A DNA stretch of 24,518 bases from positions 1 to 24,518 of the forward strand of contig CAYGPQ010000071.1 in NCBI GenBank assembly GCA_964351775.1, read 5' to 3'. Below, in pieces: positions 7,331 through 15,572 of the stretch. How positions within the stretch are numbered: position 1 is the first letter of the stretch; each line of letters starts with the position of its first letter. The notes under the pieces are model-generated. The model saw only the letters and a program-made list of their open reading frames with translations. It was not told the origin of the DNA and made no database searches. Made by a program: the position numbers and the translations under genes. Source of the DNA: Kordia sp964351775 (lineage in GTDB: Bacteria; Bacteroidota; Bacteroidia; Flavobacteriales; Flavobacteriaceae).

Positions 7331-7894
7331 TTATGAAATCTCACCTACAATTTTGGCTGGAACACCTGCAATGATGACGTCATCAGGAAAACTTTTGGTG
7401 ACGATTGCACCACTTCCGACAACGACATTTTTGCCAAGTTGTACGCCTTTTAGGATGGTAACATTATTTCCAATAAATACATTTTCGCCAATGTGAACTT
7501 CTTCCGGATCCGGATCCGTTTCGTGGCGTTTATCAATGGCTAAGTTATGAAATGAACTATCGCTGATATGACAATTGTAACCAATGACTGTATTTTTTGA
7601 AATCGTGATTTTCTTTTCTGCTGTAATGACACACGAATTGTTAATCGCTACATTCGCTTCAAAGAAAATTTCAGCCGTTGCGCCGCGTGCTTCCACATAT
7701 CCATATCCACTAAATAAATAAGGCGATCTGTAGATTCCGAAACATACCTGGTTGCCAAAATGCAGCTTTCCATTACCTTGTAAAAGCAATGGTTGTATGC
7801 GTGTTGGTTTTCCAGTGGTAGGCATGTTGGTGCTTAGAAATTTATATTTCCAAATTTTTAAGCGCAATACCGTATGTTTCAAAAACTTCTTCAT
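7331..7894 (-). CDS. Left-handed beta-helix (hexapeptide-repeat) acyltransferase
   Basis: The 187-residue protein consists mainly of hexapeptide repeats, such as ITISKNTVIGYNCHI (96-110) and VHIGENVFIGNNVTILKGVQLGK in the C-terminal half, ending with the PAKIVG terminal motif. His116 in SDSSFHNL is a candidate catalytic base. These are O- or N-acetyltransferases using acetyl-CoA on sugars or sugar nucleotides. In this cluster it could acetylate the amino sugar made by the ketoisomerase/aminotransferase pair (an FdtC/QdtC-like role), or O-acetylate the polymer. The N-terminal 40 residues before the helix are basic. It follows the flippase gene by 32 bp, with a hairpin touching its ATG. Confidence 0.85.
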   Translation of the reverse strand: MKKFLKHTVLRLKIWKYKFLSTNMPTTGKPTRIQPLLLQGNGKLHFGNQVCFGIYRSPYLFSGYGYVEARGATAEIFFEANVAINNSCVITAEKKITISKNTVIGYNCHISDSSFHNLAIDKRHETDPDPEEVHIGENVFIGNNVTILKGVQLGKNVVVGSGAIVTKSFPDDVIIAGVPAKIVGEIS

Positions 7895-7923
7895 GGCTTA
7901 AAAATACACATTTTCTGTAAGCC
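7895..7923 (-). promoter_or_regulatory. Intercistronic hairpin abutting the acyltransferase start
   Basis: GGCTTA (7895-7900) pairs with TAAGCC (7918-7923), and the interior AAAA/TTTT can extend the stem with a 3-base bulge. On the minus-strand mRNA the stem ends directly before the ATG at 7894. It could lower initiation or mark an RNA processing site between flippase and acyltransferase. Confidence 0.4.
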
Positions 7924-7926
7924 GTC

Positions 7927-9231
7927 TTATACTTCTGCACTTTCTGCGTTGATTTTACCAAATAATGATTTCCAAAAGATCAAGACTAGCAATGCAAGCG
8001 CGATAAAACTACGGATGCAATGCGCCATCACCACACCTTCAATACCAACTTCATTCGTTAAGTAAATGCTTAAATAATAGAATAATCCTAATGAAGCTAT
8101 TTCCACAAACAAATAATGACCTAACATTTTTTTAGCGTACAATTGATACGCAATGACTAATGAAATGACTTTAAAGAAATCGCCCAAAAGTTGCCATATA
8201 AATAAACTTTCGGTCGCTAAAAATTCTTCATTGTATACAAATTCAATGACATAAATTCGCAAGAAATAAATCAAGATTAAACCAATTCCGAATATCGGCA
8301 AAATGGTTTTATAGAAACTGAATACAATCGATCGAAACCCTTGAATGGTTTTATTTTCAGAAAGTTTTGGCAATACATACAACGATAATAATGATGTGAC
8401 AAATATTAAATATTGATTCGAAATTCGCTGCATGGCTTCCCAATAACCAGCTTCATTTTCTCCAATGGTTTCTATGATATGATTTCGAACAAATACATAA
8501 ATGATGGGAAATATAAATGCTGAAACCGCCGCCATAATCGTGTACGACAGGTATTTTTTGAAATACTCTTTTGAAAATGCTTTCGACTTAAATTTTGGTA
8601 ATGAAACACGTTCTTTGTAGAGTAAAATTAAGCTGACAATCAATAAGATTGATGGTACAATACTTAACGCAACCAACGCGCCATCTAATTGATATTTCCA
8701 AACTAAATAGACTGTAATGACTAAATTTACAAGATATCCAACAATGTTGACTACAATGAATTTTTTGTATTTTTCAAATCCATTGATAATGCCCAAACAG
8801 AACATATTGAGCGCGTACAAAGGCAATACAAGAGCCAGTATTTTAAAGATGTAACTGAATTCTTTTCCTTCAAAAATCAAGCTGTTCCAGTAGCTTGCGC
8901 CAGCATATAAAATGACAGAAACAATCAATGTTGCGACTAAAATCACCACCAATGCGGTGGATAATACTTTTTGAAGTTCGGCTTGATCTTTTTTATGTTC
9001 GGCAGTATATTTTACAACGCCTGAGAAGATTCCGAACGTTGCCAATGCGTAAATTGTTTTTAGAAAATCTCTCAAATTTCCTACAGAAGCCATGCCTTTT
9101 GGACCGACAAATTCTGCCAATGCTTTGGAAGTCAACACGCCAACGATTACGTTGATGAATATTGCAATACTATTGAAAGACGTAATTTTCAACAGCAAAT
9201 TATTAGCAATATGCGCTTTTAGTTTCTTCAC
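7927..9231 (-). CDS. O-antigen/polysaccharide flippase, WzxE-like
   Basis: The 434-residue integral membrane protein has about 12 hydrophobic segments, as in MATE-like polysaccharide exporters. Its opening resembles WzxE of enterobacterial common antigen: TSKALAEFVGPKGMASVGNLRDF (about 34-56) and GIFSGVVKYTAEHK (about 67-80). It should move an undecaprenyl-linked glycan across the inner membrane. The start is GTG at 9231, overlapping the aminotransferase stop by four bases (GTGA), which strongly supports that start and translational coupling. WzxE-like flippases act on short repeat units, so a Wzy polymerase may be encoded elsewhere; none is seen here. Confidence 0.88.
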   Translation of the reverse strand: MKKLKAHIANNLLLKITSFNSIAIFINVIVGVLTSKALAEFVGPKGMASVGNLRDFLKTIYALATFGIFSGVVKYTAEHKKDQAELQKVLSTALVVILVATLIVSVILYAGASYWNSLIFEGKEFSYIFKILALVLPLYALNMFCLGIINGFEKYKKFIVVNIVGYLVNLVITVYLVWKYQLDGALVALSIVPSILLIVSLILLYKERVSLPKFKSKAFSKEYFKKYLSYTIMAAVSAFIFPIIYVFVRNHIIETIGENEAGYWEAMQRISNQYLIFVTSLLSLYVLPKLSENKTIQGFRSIVFSFYKTILPIFGIGLILIYFLRIYVIEFVYNEEFLATESLFIWQLLGDFFKVISLVIAYQLYAKKMLGHYLFVEIASLGLFYYLSIYLTNEVGIEGVVMAHCIRSFIALALLVLIFWKSLFGKINAESAEV

Positions 9232-10331
9232 GAAAATCTATTTAAAACTGCAATAATAGTAGTAATGTCTGCTTTTTCCATGACTGGACTGATAGGCAAA
9301 CTCAAACATTCAGCATGTATTTTCTCCGTGATCGGAAAGTGTAAATGATTCCACTCTTTATACGCTTCTTGTTTGTGCGGCGGAATTTCGTAATGAATTA
9401 AGGTTCCGATGTTGTTTTCGGTTAAATACGCTTGTAATTTGGCTCTGTTTTCCGTTCTGATGACAAATTGATGAAATACATGCGATTCGTCGTTTTTATA
9501 CGTTGGTAAGATGAGTAACGGATTGTGGATCTCGGTCAAATAGCGTTTGGCGATGTTTCTTCTAATTTCATTATCGGCATCTAATTTTGGTAATTTTACA
9601 CGTAAGAAAGCAGCCTGAATTTCATCCAACCGATTGTTGACACCTTTGTACTGATTCACATATTTAGAAGAACTTCCGTAATTGCGAAGTTTCGTGATGA
9701 TTTCCGCTAAACTTGCATCATTTGTCGTTACGGCACCAGCTTCGCCCAACGCACCTAAATTTTTTGTTGGATAGAAACTAAACCCTGCTGCATCACTGAG
9801 ATTTCCTGCTTTTTTTCCGTGACTATTTTTCGCGCCGTGTGCTTGTGCGGCATCTTCCATGACCAATAAATCATGTTGTTTTGCGATCTGATGAATTTGA
9901 CTCATTTCCACCAATTGTCCATATAAATGCACGACCAAAATTGCTTTTGTTTTTGGCGTAATGACTGCTTCAATTTTAGTGGAATCTATATTGAAAGTTT
10001 CCAAATCGGGCTCAACCAATACAGGAATTAATCCAGCTTTAGTAATTCCTAAAATACTGGCAATGTATGTGTTTGCAGGCACGATAACTTCGTCACCTTC
10101 TTTGAGCTTTCCTTGAATTTTATACGCTTCTAAGATTAAGATTAACGCATCTAGCCCGTTACTAATTCCAACACAAAAATCAGTTCCGCAATAGTTTGCG
10201 TACGATTTTTCAAACGCTTTTACATTGTTGCCCAATACGTAATAGCCTGAATCTAAGAAGTTTTGAAAGGCTTCCTGAAATTCAGTTTCAAACCGCGCAT
10301 TGAGCTTATGTAAGTCTAAAAACTTGATCAT
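9228..10331 (-). CDS. DegT/DnrJ/EryC1/StrS aminotransferase, FdtB/QdtB-like
   Basis: The 367-residue protein is a full-length sugar aminotransferase. The PLP lysine is Lys190 in FSFYPTKNLGALGEAGA (184-200), and MEDAAQAHGA (158-167) supplies the cofactor-contacting Asp160 and Gln163. The N-terminal IKFLDLHKLN block is typical of enzymes acting on dTDP-3-keto-6-deoxyhexoses. With the FdtA/QdtA-type ketoisomerase at 3329 it would make a dTDP-3-amino-3,6-dideoxyhexose. The common GDGGA after the lysine is GEAGA here. The gene overlaps both neighbours by four bases (ATGA upstream, GTGA downstream), making a tight three-gene unit with the GNAT-like protein and flippase. Assignment to 3-amino rather than 4-amino sugars rests on the ketoisomerase. 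Confidence 0.88.
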   Translation of the reverse strand: MIKFLDLHKLNARFETEFQEAFQNFLDSGYYVLGNNVKAFEKSYANYCGTDFCVGISNGLDALILILEAYKIQGKLKEGDEVIVPANTYIASILGITKAGLIPVLVEPDLETFNIDSTKIEAVITPKTKAILVVHLYGQLVEMSQIHQIAKQHDLLVMEDAAQAHGAKNSHGKKAGNLSDAAGFSFYPTKNLGALGEAGAVTTNDASLAEIITKLRNYGSSSKYVNQYKGVNNRLDEIQAAFLRVKLPKLDADNEIRRNIAKRYLTEIHNPLLILPTYKNDESHVFHQFVIRTENRAKLQAYLTENNIGTLIHYEIPPHKQEAYKEWNHLHFPITEKIHAECLSLPISPVMEKADITTIIAVLNRFS

Positions 10332-11248
10332 GTGAGCGAAATTTTAAAGATATCTTGCGTAAAACAAACGCAACCCAATTCTTCTTTTTGCTTGAGCAAT
10401 CCGGAATTGTACCCTAATTCGTTGTCAGCATCAACGGTTCCCATACTGAAATAGTGCATGCCTTCTTTTTCGAATTTTTCTATCAAATAGATAAATAAAT
10501 ATTCCAACGCACGCACCGAAGTTCCTTTTGTGGTATTGGCTCCGTATTGTGATTTGACAACGTTGTTGTGCTTAAAAATGGTGATTCCTGCTAGGATTTC
10601 GTCTTCTAATTTGATGTTATATTGAATGATGCTTGATGGGAAATCCGTTTGCAATTTGGTAATTTCGGCTAACGAATGCACTGGTTTTGCGCTGTATTTT
10701 TCATCTAATTTTGGCGCTAATACTTCATTCCAAAATTCGGCAAGACTTCCGTTTTCTTCTATTTCAAAACCTAGATTGTGGTTTTTATCAAAATGCTTTC
10801 GTTTGGTTTTATGAATTTGAACTTTTTCTGTGTAATCAATGGCTAAAACGAGATTTCTAGATTTTAATTTCCCGTATAAACTTAGAAAATATAACAGTTC
10901 GTTCGTTTTTTGCGAATGATAGATTTCAGGAATCGTTTTTATGATGAGTTGCTTAAAATTTGCTGCTTTTGCATACTTCATCACGGAAAGCAATAATTGA
11001 TGTACTTCGTATGCGCCAATATTTTTGGGTAAAATTAAACCACCAAACGTCAATCCCTGATGTGAATACAAGTGCTTTTTACGTTGATTTGCAGGAAACA
11101 ATCCTACTAGCTGATCTTTTTTGAAAAGCAGCAACGAATGGTCTTCAAATCGGTCTTTATGATAGTCCATAAAGTTTCGATAGAACAGAAATGAACTATT
11201 TTTTGCGGTGGAAACAAAGTTGTCCCAAAGCGTTTGGTGTTCTGGCAA
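10328..11248 (-). CDS. GNAT/FemAB-like acyltransferase, non-ATG start
   Basis: The 306-residue protein resembles FemAB-like or GNAT N-acyltransferases that commonly sit beside FdtB-type aminotransferases in Bacteroidota (from memory). Visible conserved parts are STAKNSSFLFYRNFMDYH (13-30), LYSHQGLTFGGLILP (60-74), and the C-terminal GNAT-like segment with AGITIFKHNNVV, QYGANTTKG and FSMGTVDADNELGYNSG. A likely role is acylation of the 3-amino sugar, though polymer modification is possible. No ATG exists at the 5' end: the first usable start is TTG at 11248, but the frame stays open to an in-frame stop near 11282, with an ATT at 11267-11269, and the extra residues IYTLTKY look like a natural N-terminus. 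It overlaps the aminotransferase by four bases. Confidence 0.75.
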   Translation of the reverse strand: MPEHQTLWDNFVSTAKNSSFLFYRNFMDYHKDRFEDHSLLLFKKDQLVGLFPANQRKKHLYSHQGLTFGGLILPKNIGAYEVHQLLLSVMKYAKAANFKQLIIKTIPEIYHSQKTNELLYFLSLYGKLKSRNLVLAIDYTEKVQIHKTKRKHFDKNHNLGFEIEENGSLAEFWNEVLAPKLDEKYSAKPVHSLAEITKLQTDFPSSIIQYNIKLEDEILAGITIFKHNNVVKSQYGANTTKGTSVRALEYLFIYLIEKFEKEGMHYFSMGTVDADNELGYNSGLLKQKEELGCVCFTQDIFKISLT

Positions 11249-11778
11249 ATATTTGGTTAGTGTGTAAATGTTAGGTTTGTTTTAGAAAAAGTGAATTTAC
11301 TAATTTTATTGTGAGTTAAATAAAAGTATTTTGTAAAATGTTTTTAGTTTTTTATTCTTTGACTTTAATTATCTTAAGAATACTGAATAAAACTAAAATC
11401 ATGATTCAACTAGAGCTTTTCATAAAATTAAAAAATTAGCTTCCCATTAACAAACTTAATAACTTTCACTTTACGCTCTTTTTTTCTTGATAAAAAACGA
11501 GCCAAAAAATCAAGTCTGCACGTAGGAAATTGCTTCGCACCACTCGCTTTCAAAGCTACATGCTTAAAGCTGCGCTTTGCAATTCCGCTTTTTCGCTCAT
11601 TATTTCTTAGTACAGACAGTTTCCGCTTTGATTTAAAAATAAGCTAGATGATTTTGATTTGAATTGAGATTCTTATAGATTTAACATCATCAAAAACTAA
11701 TTACTCAATCAAAAGATCATTTCACTCACTATATCTTTCGCAATTAGAATAATTAAGTGAAATTTAGCATAAAAAAAG
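11249..11778. other. 530-bp gene-free spacer with repeat-like blocks
   Basis: No convincing coding frame or structural RNA is seen. The block 11471-11515 has CTTGAT and ATCAAG arms around an A-rich centre and resembles the A-rich GATAAAAAA stretch at about 3226-3248. Around 11567-11580 AAAGC/GCTTT forms a 5-bp stem. Bases 11719-11763 hold an inverted repeat described separately. The spacer divides the glycan cluster, whose 5' end is at 11248, from the secreted-protein gene at 11779. Confidence 0.5.
11719..11763 (+). promoter_or_regulatory. Putative promoter/operator with 8-bp inverted repeat
   Basis: ATTTCACT (11719-11726) and AGTGAAAT (11756-11763) are perfect inverted copies. Between them TATCTTTC at 11732-11739 matches TAnnTTTG at seven of eight positions, 39 bp before the ATG at 11779. 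The arrangement would suit a repressor site or an mRNA hairpin. Confidence 0.35.
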
Positions 11779-12390
11779 ATGAAAATATTAGCTACAATAC
11801 TACTGCTAACTTTGGCTATTACTTGCCAATCTCAGAGTACATTTAATAAAGATGCTGAATTAAAACCTCCTTTTAAGAATCAAGCTGAACAAGAAAATTA
11901 TTGGGCACAAGAACTTTTTAAAAAAGAGTACAAAAAAGCTGATTATAAAGTTTATACTGATGAAATAAAGGAAATAGATAATACTAAATTTGTTTATGAT
12001 AATAAATACTTCAAAGTTCACAATACGAATCAGCGTCTAAAACTGATTTTCTCCAAAGGCATTTTATACCCGCAACTTATTAGTGGATTTACAAGCGAAC
12101 CACGAAAATCGAAAAAAGAGCTTGATTCTTTATCAAATTCCCAACGTTATCTTTATGAAATGGCAAGAGGAGATAATTTGACTATTACGAGTTTAGTGGA
12201 ACTTAAATTTTTATCGAACTCACCACAAGTGAAGCGCTTTCGTTTTTGGGTATATAGATCAAAATCAGCTAATCCTCATGCGTATCTATTTGAGTTGACA
12301 AACGAAAAGGCCACTGAAAAGACCGATTTAACAGAATTTATTGAGCATTCAAAACTTACTTTTTTGAAAGCAGGTTGGATAATTTTATGA
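11779..12390 (+). CDS. Secreted protein of unknown function (203 aa)
   Basis: I do not recognise the family. The N-terminus MKILATILLLTLAITCQSQS is a signal peptide. Cys16 is preceded by Thr, which is a poor lipobox, so cleavage by signal peptidase I is more likely than lipidation. The mature part is charged and mixed alpha/beta, with NYWAQELFKKEYKKADYKVY (40-59) and a late region FRFWVYRSKSANPHAYLFEL rich in aromatic residues, and no Cys. It is a lone plus-strand gene facing the sulfatase gene end only 14 bp away (stop 12388-12390 against stop 12405). It is probably a periplasmic or secreted protein with its own promoter. Confidence 0.7.
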   Translation: MKILATILLLTLAITCQSQSTFNKDAELKPPFKNQAEQENYWAQELFKKEYKKADYKVYTDEIKEIDNTKFVYDNKYFKVHNTNQRLKLIFSKGILYPQLISGFTSEPRKSKKELDSLSNSQRYLYEMARGDNLTITSLVELKFLSNSPQVKRFRFWVYRSKSANPHAYLFELTNEKATEKTDLTEFIEHSKLTFLKAGWIIL

Positions 12391-12404
12391 ATTATTAAAC
12401 CTCA

Positions 12405-13883
12405 CTAATCAACCTTCCGAAAAACCACATTTCCATCACCATCAATGTATTCATACATGCCGCTTGGTGCGTTTTTATTGATAATGGAATGACTTGTATC
12501 GGGTTGTAAGTTGTCCAACAACTTCGGATTGTCGCCTAGATATGTGAATATCGTTCGGAAGAGATTTACAGACGTTTTTAGTTGGTCATCGTAGGCTGGC
12601 GCAATAGTGTCTGGCCATTTGATGGCTAATGCTGCCGAAAATGCTGAGTAAATAAGTTTTTTGTCAGTTTGCTTTTCAAAGAGTTCTTTGGTATACTTCA
12701 GTCCAACATACCCACCGTGATCTGCCGCAATGACAATGAGACTATTTGGATCATTTTTAACGATTACTTGCGTAATTTCTTTGAGCCATTGATTGGCTGC
12801 TACTACTTGTTCTAAATAATTTTTACGTTCGACTTCAAGCGTTTGCGCTTGATTTTTGAAGGTTGTAATGTGTCCTGGTGCAATTTTTTCAATGAAGTAA
12901 AAGTTTCGCTTTCCGCGATTGTTTCGAATGGTTTCTTCTAACGGATCAATGAGTTTTTTGCGCATTCCAAACGCGCCAAATCCAAACCAAGGAACTTCGT
13001 CCATAGCAAAATTACAGGAATCGTATGCAATCGTTGGTCGATTTAATAATAGGTACGGATTTTCTAGGAATAGAAACGTTTGATAGTCGTTGTTTTTCAA
13101 AGTTTCTATCACTGGATTTTTTCCTGCAATGAGTTCTCGTGCGCCAAATAATTGTTCGCCTTTGTAGTGATGTTTCATCGCAAACATTGAACTGTTAGAC
13201 AATACCGTAGACGTATAATTGCTTCTAAAATTCTTATAAAGCTTGAAGTTTTCCGCTTCTAAATACGATTCAAATTCTTGATTATCAAAATTATACGGAT
13301 CTTTCGCCAATTCTGTAAAATTGACATATCCATCGGGTTGAATGATATATATGTTTGGAAATTTATTGAATTTCGTTTGAACGATTGCATCGGGTTGTGT
13401 TTGCCAATCGTCGGAATCAAAAGCTGCTCTGTACAAGGTTGGCAACAGACTTACAAACGCTACAAATGCCATAATGAATTGCAAAACAATGATTTTTTTA
13501 TAGTGTTTTCTGAGTAAAATCGCGAGAAGCATAGCAATAATCATACATGCCAACATGATTTTCCGTTGCTCAAAGTTGTAGATTCTTCCCGTAAAAAAGA
13601 AGACAAAAACCGTAGCATTTAGAATGGGCAATACATAAGGTTGAAATTTATGTAGAAATTTTAATCGCTTTACAACTTGCCAAGAGATGAAGAAGACAAG
13701 CATCGGTAAGATCAAATATAGACTTACAAAGATGCCAAATTGAAACACCGAATTGACCAACATAAAGTTGGAATGATATACATAAATGAACGAATATAAA
13801 CCTGCTGCAATGGCAAATACAATTGGATATTCTTTGCTGTTTGCTACAAACGCTTCTACGTATTTTCGAAATTTAGTCAGCAT
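12405..13883 (-). CDS. Membrane sulfatase-superfamily enzyme, LtaS-like topology (paralogue B)
   Basis: The 492-residue protein has about five membrane segments in residues 20-150, then a large domain outside the inner membrane. That domain has alkaline phosphatase/sulfatase superfamily marks: IYIIQPDGY (178-186), a nucleophile region SNYTSTVLSNSS (221-232), PGHIT (336-340), and the metal-binding ADHGG (387-391). This topology is shared by lipoteichoic acid synthases and phosphoethanolamine transferases, so a phospho-group transferase is as likely as a sulfatase. The start at 13883 is preferred over an in-frame ATG at 14069, because it matches the start of the paralogue at 17033 and overlaps the upstream stop by 11 bases. 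It lies in one operon with the methyltransferase and small membrane protein genes. Confidence 0.82.
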   Translation of the reverse strand: MLTKFRKYVEAFVANSKEYPIVFAIAAGLYSFIYVYHSNFMLVNSVFQFGIFVSLYLILPMLVFFISWQVVKRLKFLHKFQPYVLPILNATVFVFFFTGRIYNFEQRKIMLACMIIAMLLAILLRKHYKKIIVLQFIMAFVAFVSLLPTLYRAAFDSDDWQTQPDAIVQTKFNKFPNIYIIQPDGYVNFTELAKDPYNFDNQEFESYLEAENFKLYKNFRSNYTSTVLSNSSMFAMKHHYKGEQLFGARELIAGKNPVIETLKNNDYQTFLFLENPYLLLNRPTIAYDSCNFAMDEVPWFGFGAFGMRKKLIDPLEETIRNNRGKRNFYFIEKIAPGHITTFKNQAQTLEVERKNYLEQVVAANQWLKEITQVIVKNDPNSLIVIAADHGGYVGLKYTKELFEKQTDKKLIYSAFSAALAIKWPDTIAPAYDDQLKTSVNLFRTIFTYLGDNPKLLDNLQPDTSHSIINKNAPSGMYEYIDGDGNVVFRKVD

Positions 13884-15261
13884 ATTTTTTCTTGAATAAG
13901 TATAATACGCGTTCCGAATCCGTGATTTCTTTTTTATCGATGAGTTCGAAATATTCTGAATAGGTGTTTTCGAAATGTTCCAAATTGTAATGTCCAAATT
14001 GATCTTTGAATTCCGCTTTTGCATTGAGCAAACGCGTTGCATACGAATCGCTTCGTTTTGGGAATTCAATGATTAAATGCTCTGAAATAGCGGCAAAAAA
14101 TGCTGCCGAATTTTCAAAAGGCACATTTCCCGTTAAGGATAAGTGATGAATTAACGCCAATGCCAACGTAACTTCTGGCTGGAATTCTTGCACACGTTGT
14201 ACAAAAGAGAAACGTTCTGTATTATGAAAACCAATCGCTGCTGACGGATTGAGCAAATCAATCACAAATGGCAACATGTTGGTTTCTTTGTTTTTCTTTA
14301 CCGCATACTGATTTTGATCGACCGCATTGTTGTCAATATCGCCCACCAACGCCAATTCGATATCGCTTGTAATTTGACGCACAAAAGTTCCGTCATTTCC
14401 ACCAACATCTATGATTTTTTTCGCGTGAAGCGATTGAATCCACTCGTTTATGATGTTTGATTTTAACGAAAAAGCGTTGTCAGAATAGTTGGTTTTTTGG
14501 TAATAATTTCCCCATTCCGATTGTTCCTTGAGTTGTATTTTTTTGATATAATTGTATAAGTTATCAATGATATTAAACAATCCTTTTTTCGATAAAGTCG
14601 CTTGCTTACTTGCTTTTACGTCATCTTCTTGATGCTTGTTTTCATATTTTGCCAATAAGTGAATATTCGTATATAAAAACGGATTGATTTTGGTCATTTT
14701 TGGCAATAAGGAAGCAATCATTTTGAGCGGAATTCCATCAATGAAATTCGACATCGTTTTCAAAAATTCAGCACCGTGATATTTTGCCAACACCAACGGT
14801 CCTAAAAAGTGCGTGATGAATTGTTTGTACGCGCGCCAAGGTGTATTTTCCTGATAAAAATCTAGCGAAAGTGTATCAATAAAGATCGCATTTCCGTTGT
14901 AAAAAGCAATGTTATACGCAGTGGCATCTTTGAGTGAAAAACCGTTTTGTAAGGCGTATTTCTGCAATTTTAACGTGTGTAAAGCGGCTTCTTTGTATTG
15001 TTGAAAACTCCATTCGTACGGATAGGTAATAAACGGAATTTGCTCCGGTTGAATACAAATCTGAGTTGCAGAACGTTCTGTTTCTTCATGCGGAATCAAC
15101 AGTTTATGCTGAAATGCTTTTTCGAAGAAACCTGAACTTTTTAAGGCTTCGTATTGTGGAAAATACCTTGGAAATATGATTCTTTTGATCAGATTGTTTT
15201 CTATATATACATGTCCGCTAGGATCACGATAGGAAGAAGCATGTCGGGAATTAGTTGTCAT
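13873..15261 (-). CDS. Fusion of kinase-like segment and class I SAM methyltransferase
   Basis: The 462-residue protein has two parts. The C-terminal half is a Rossmann methyltransferase: motif I IIDVGGNDGTF (283-293), acidic loop VGDID (306-310), and a later LALALIHHLSL. The N-terminal ~240 residues have FSLKDATAYNIAF (108-120) and AIFIDTLSLD (125-134). Asp112 and Asn117 have the D-x4-N spacing of a kinase catalytic loop, and Asp129 could be the second metal-binding Asp. WbdD, which caps O9a polysaccharide chains, also joins methyltransferase and kinase activities in the opposite order, so a capping or phosphomethylation role is an attractive inference only. The upstream small protein overlaps by 11 bases and so does the downstream sulfatase gene. 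A glycine-rich kinase N-lobe is not obvious. Confidence 0.72.
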   Translation of the reverse strand: MTTNSRHASSYRDPSGHVYIENNLIKRIIFPRYFPQYEALKSSGFFEKAFQHKLLIPHEETERSATQICIQPEQIPFITYPYEWSFQQYKEAALHTLKLQKYALQNGFSLKDATAYNIAFYNGNAIFIDTLSLDFYQENTPWRAYKQFITHFLGPLVLAKYHGAEFLKTMSNFIDGIPLKMIASLLPKMTKINPFLYTNIHLLAKYENKHQEDDVKASKQATLSKKGLFNIIDNLYNYIKKIQLKEQSEWGNYYQKTNYSDNAFSLKSNIINEWIQSLHAKKIIDVGGNDGTFVRQITSDIELALVGDIDNNAVDQNQYAVKKNKETNMLPFVIDLLNPSAAIGFHNTERFSFVQRVQEFQPEVTLALALIHHLSLTGNVPFENSAAFFAAISEHLIIEFPKRSDSYATRLLNAKAEFKDQFGHYNLEHFENTYSEYFELIDKKEITDSERVLYLFKKKYAD

Positions 15262-15463
15262 CTTTCGATGGATTTTCTATCTTGGAATCGTCAATATTAA
15301 TATCGTCAAACACTTCGTTTTCAGAAATATTTTTATGCAAGCCAAAGATGGATTTTATTTTATATTTAATGCTTTTGTAAAACAAGGCAATTCCAGCTAC
15401 AGCTGCAACTAGTGCTTGAATTAACATCGCTCCTAATCCAGCGTCAAAATAAAGAAAATACAT
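15251..15463 (-). CDS. Small single-pass membrane protein (70 aa)
   Basis: The protein has one long hydrophobic segment, about residues 8-30 (LGAMLIQALVAAVAGIALFY near its centre), then a basic stretch KSIKYKIK and an acidic, Asn-rich tail. This gives an N-out/C-in prediction by the positive-inside rule. I do not recognise a named family. It opens the operon with the kinase-like/methyltransferase and sulfatase genes, overlapping the former by 11 bases (ATGACAACTAA), so it is very likely expressed and may anchor or regulate the cytoplasmic methyltransferase. Upstream, on the minus strand, TATCTTTA about 20 bases before the ATG is one base off the -7 consensus. Confidence 0.75.
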   Translation of the reverse strand: MYFLYFDAGLGAMLIQALVAAVAGIALFYKSIKYKIKSIFGLHKNISENEVFDDINIDDSKIENPSKDDN

Positions 15464-15572
15464 AGTTTGATATTTTGGTAAAGATAGAAAAATTTAGTTT
15501 TTACGCGTGGTTATGTATATATATTAATTTAGGAACTGGCAACATACATTTTTTGTGGCTATAATTTTGAAA

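Noticed and set aside
13884..14069. Longer N-terminus for the sulfatase-like gene (start at 14069)
   Set aside because: The extra 62 residues overlap the methyltransferase gene, are low complexity, and have no counterpart in the paralogue, which starts at the equivalent of 13883.
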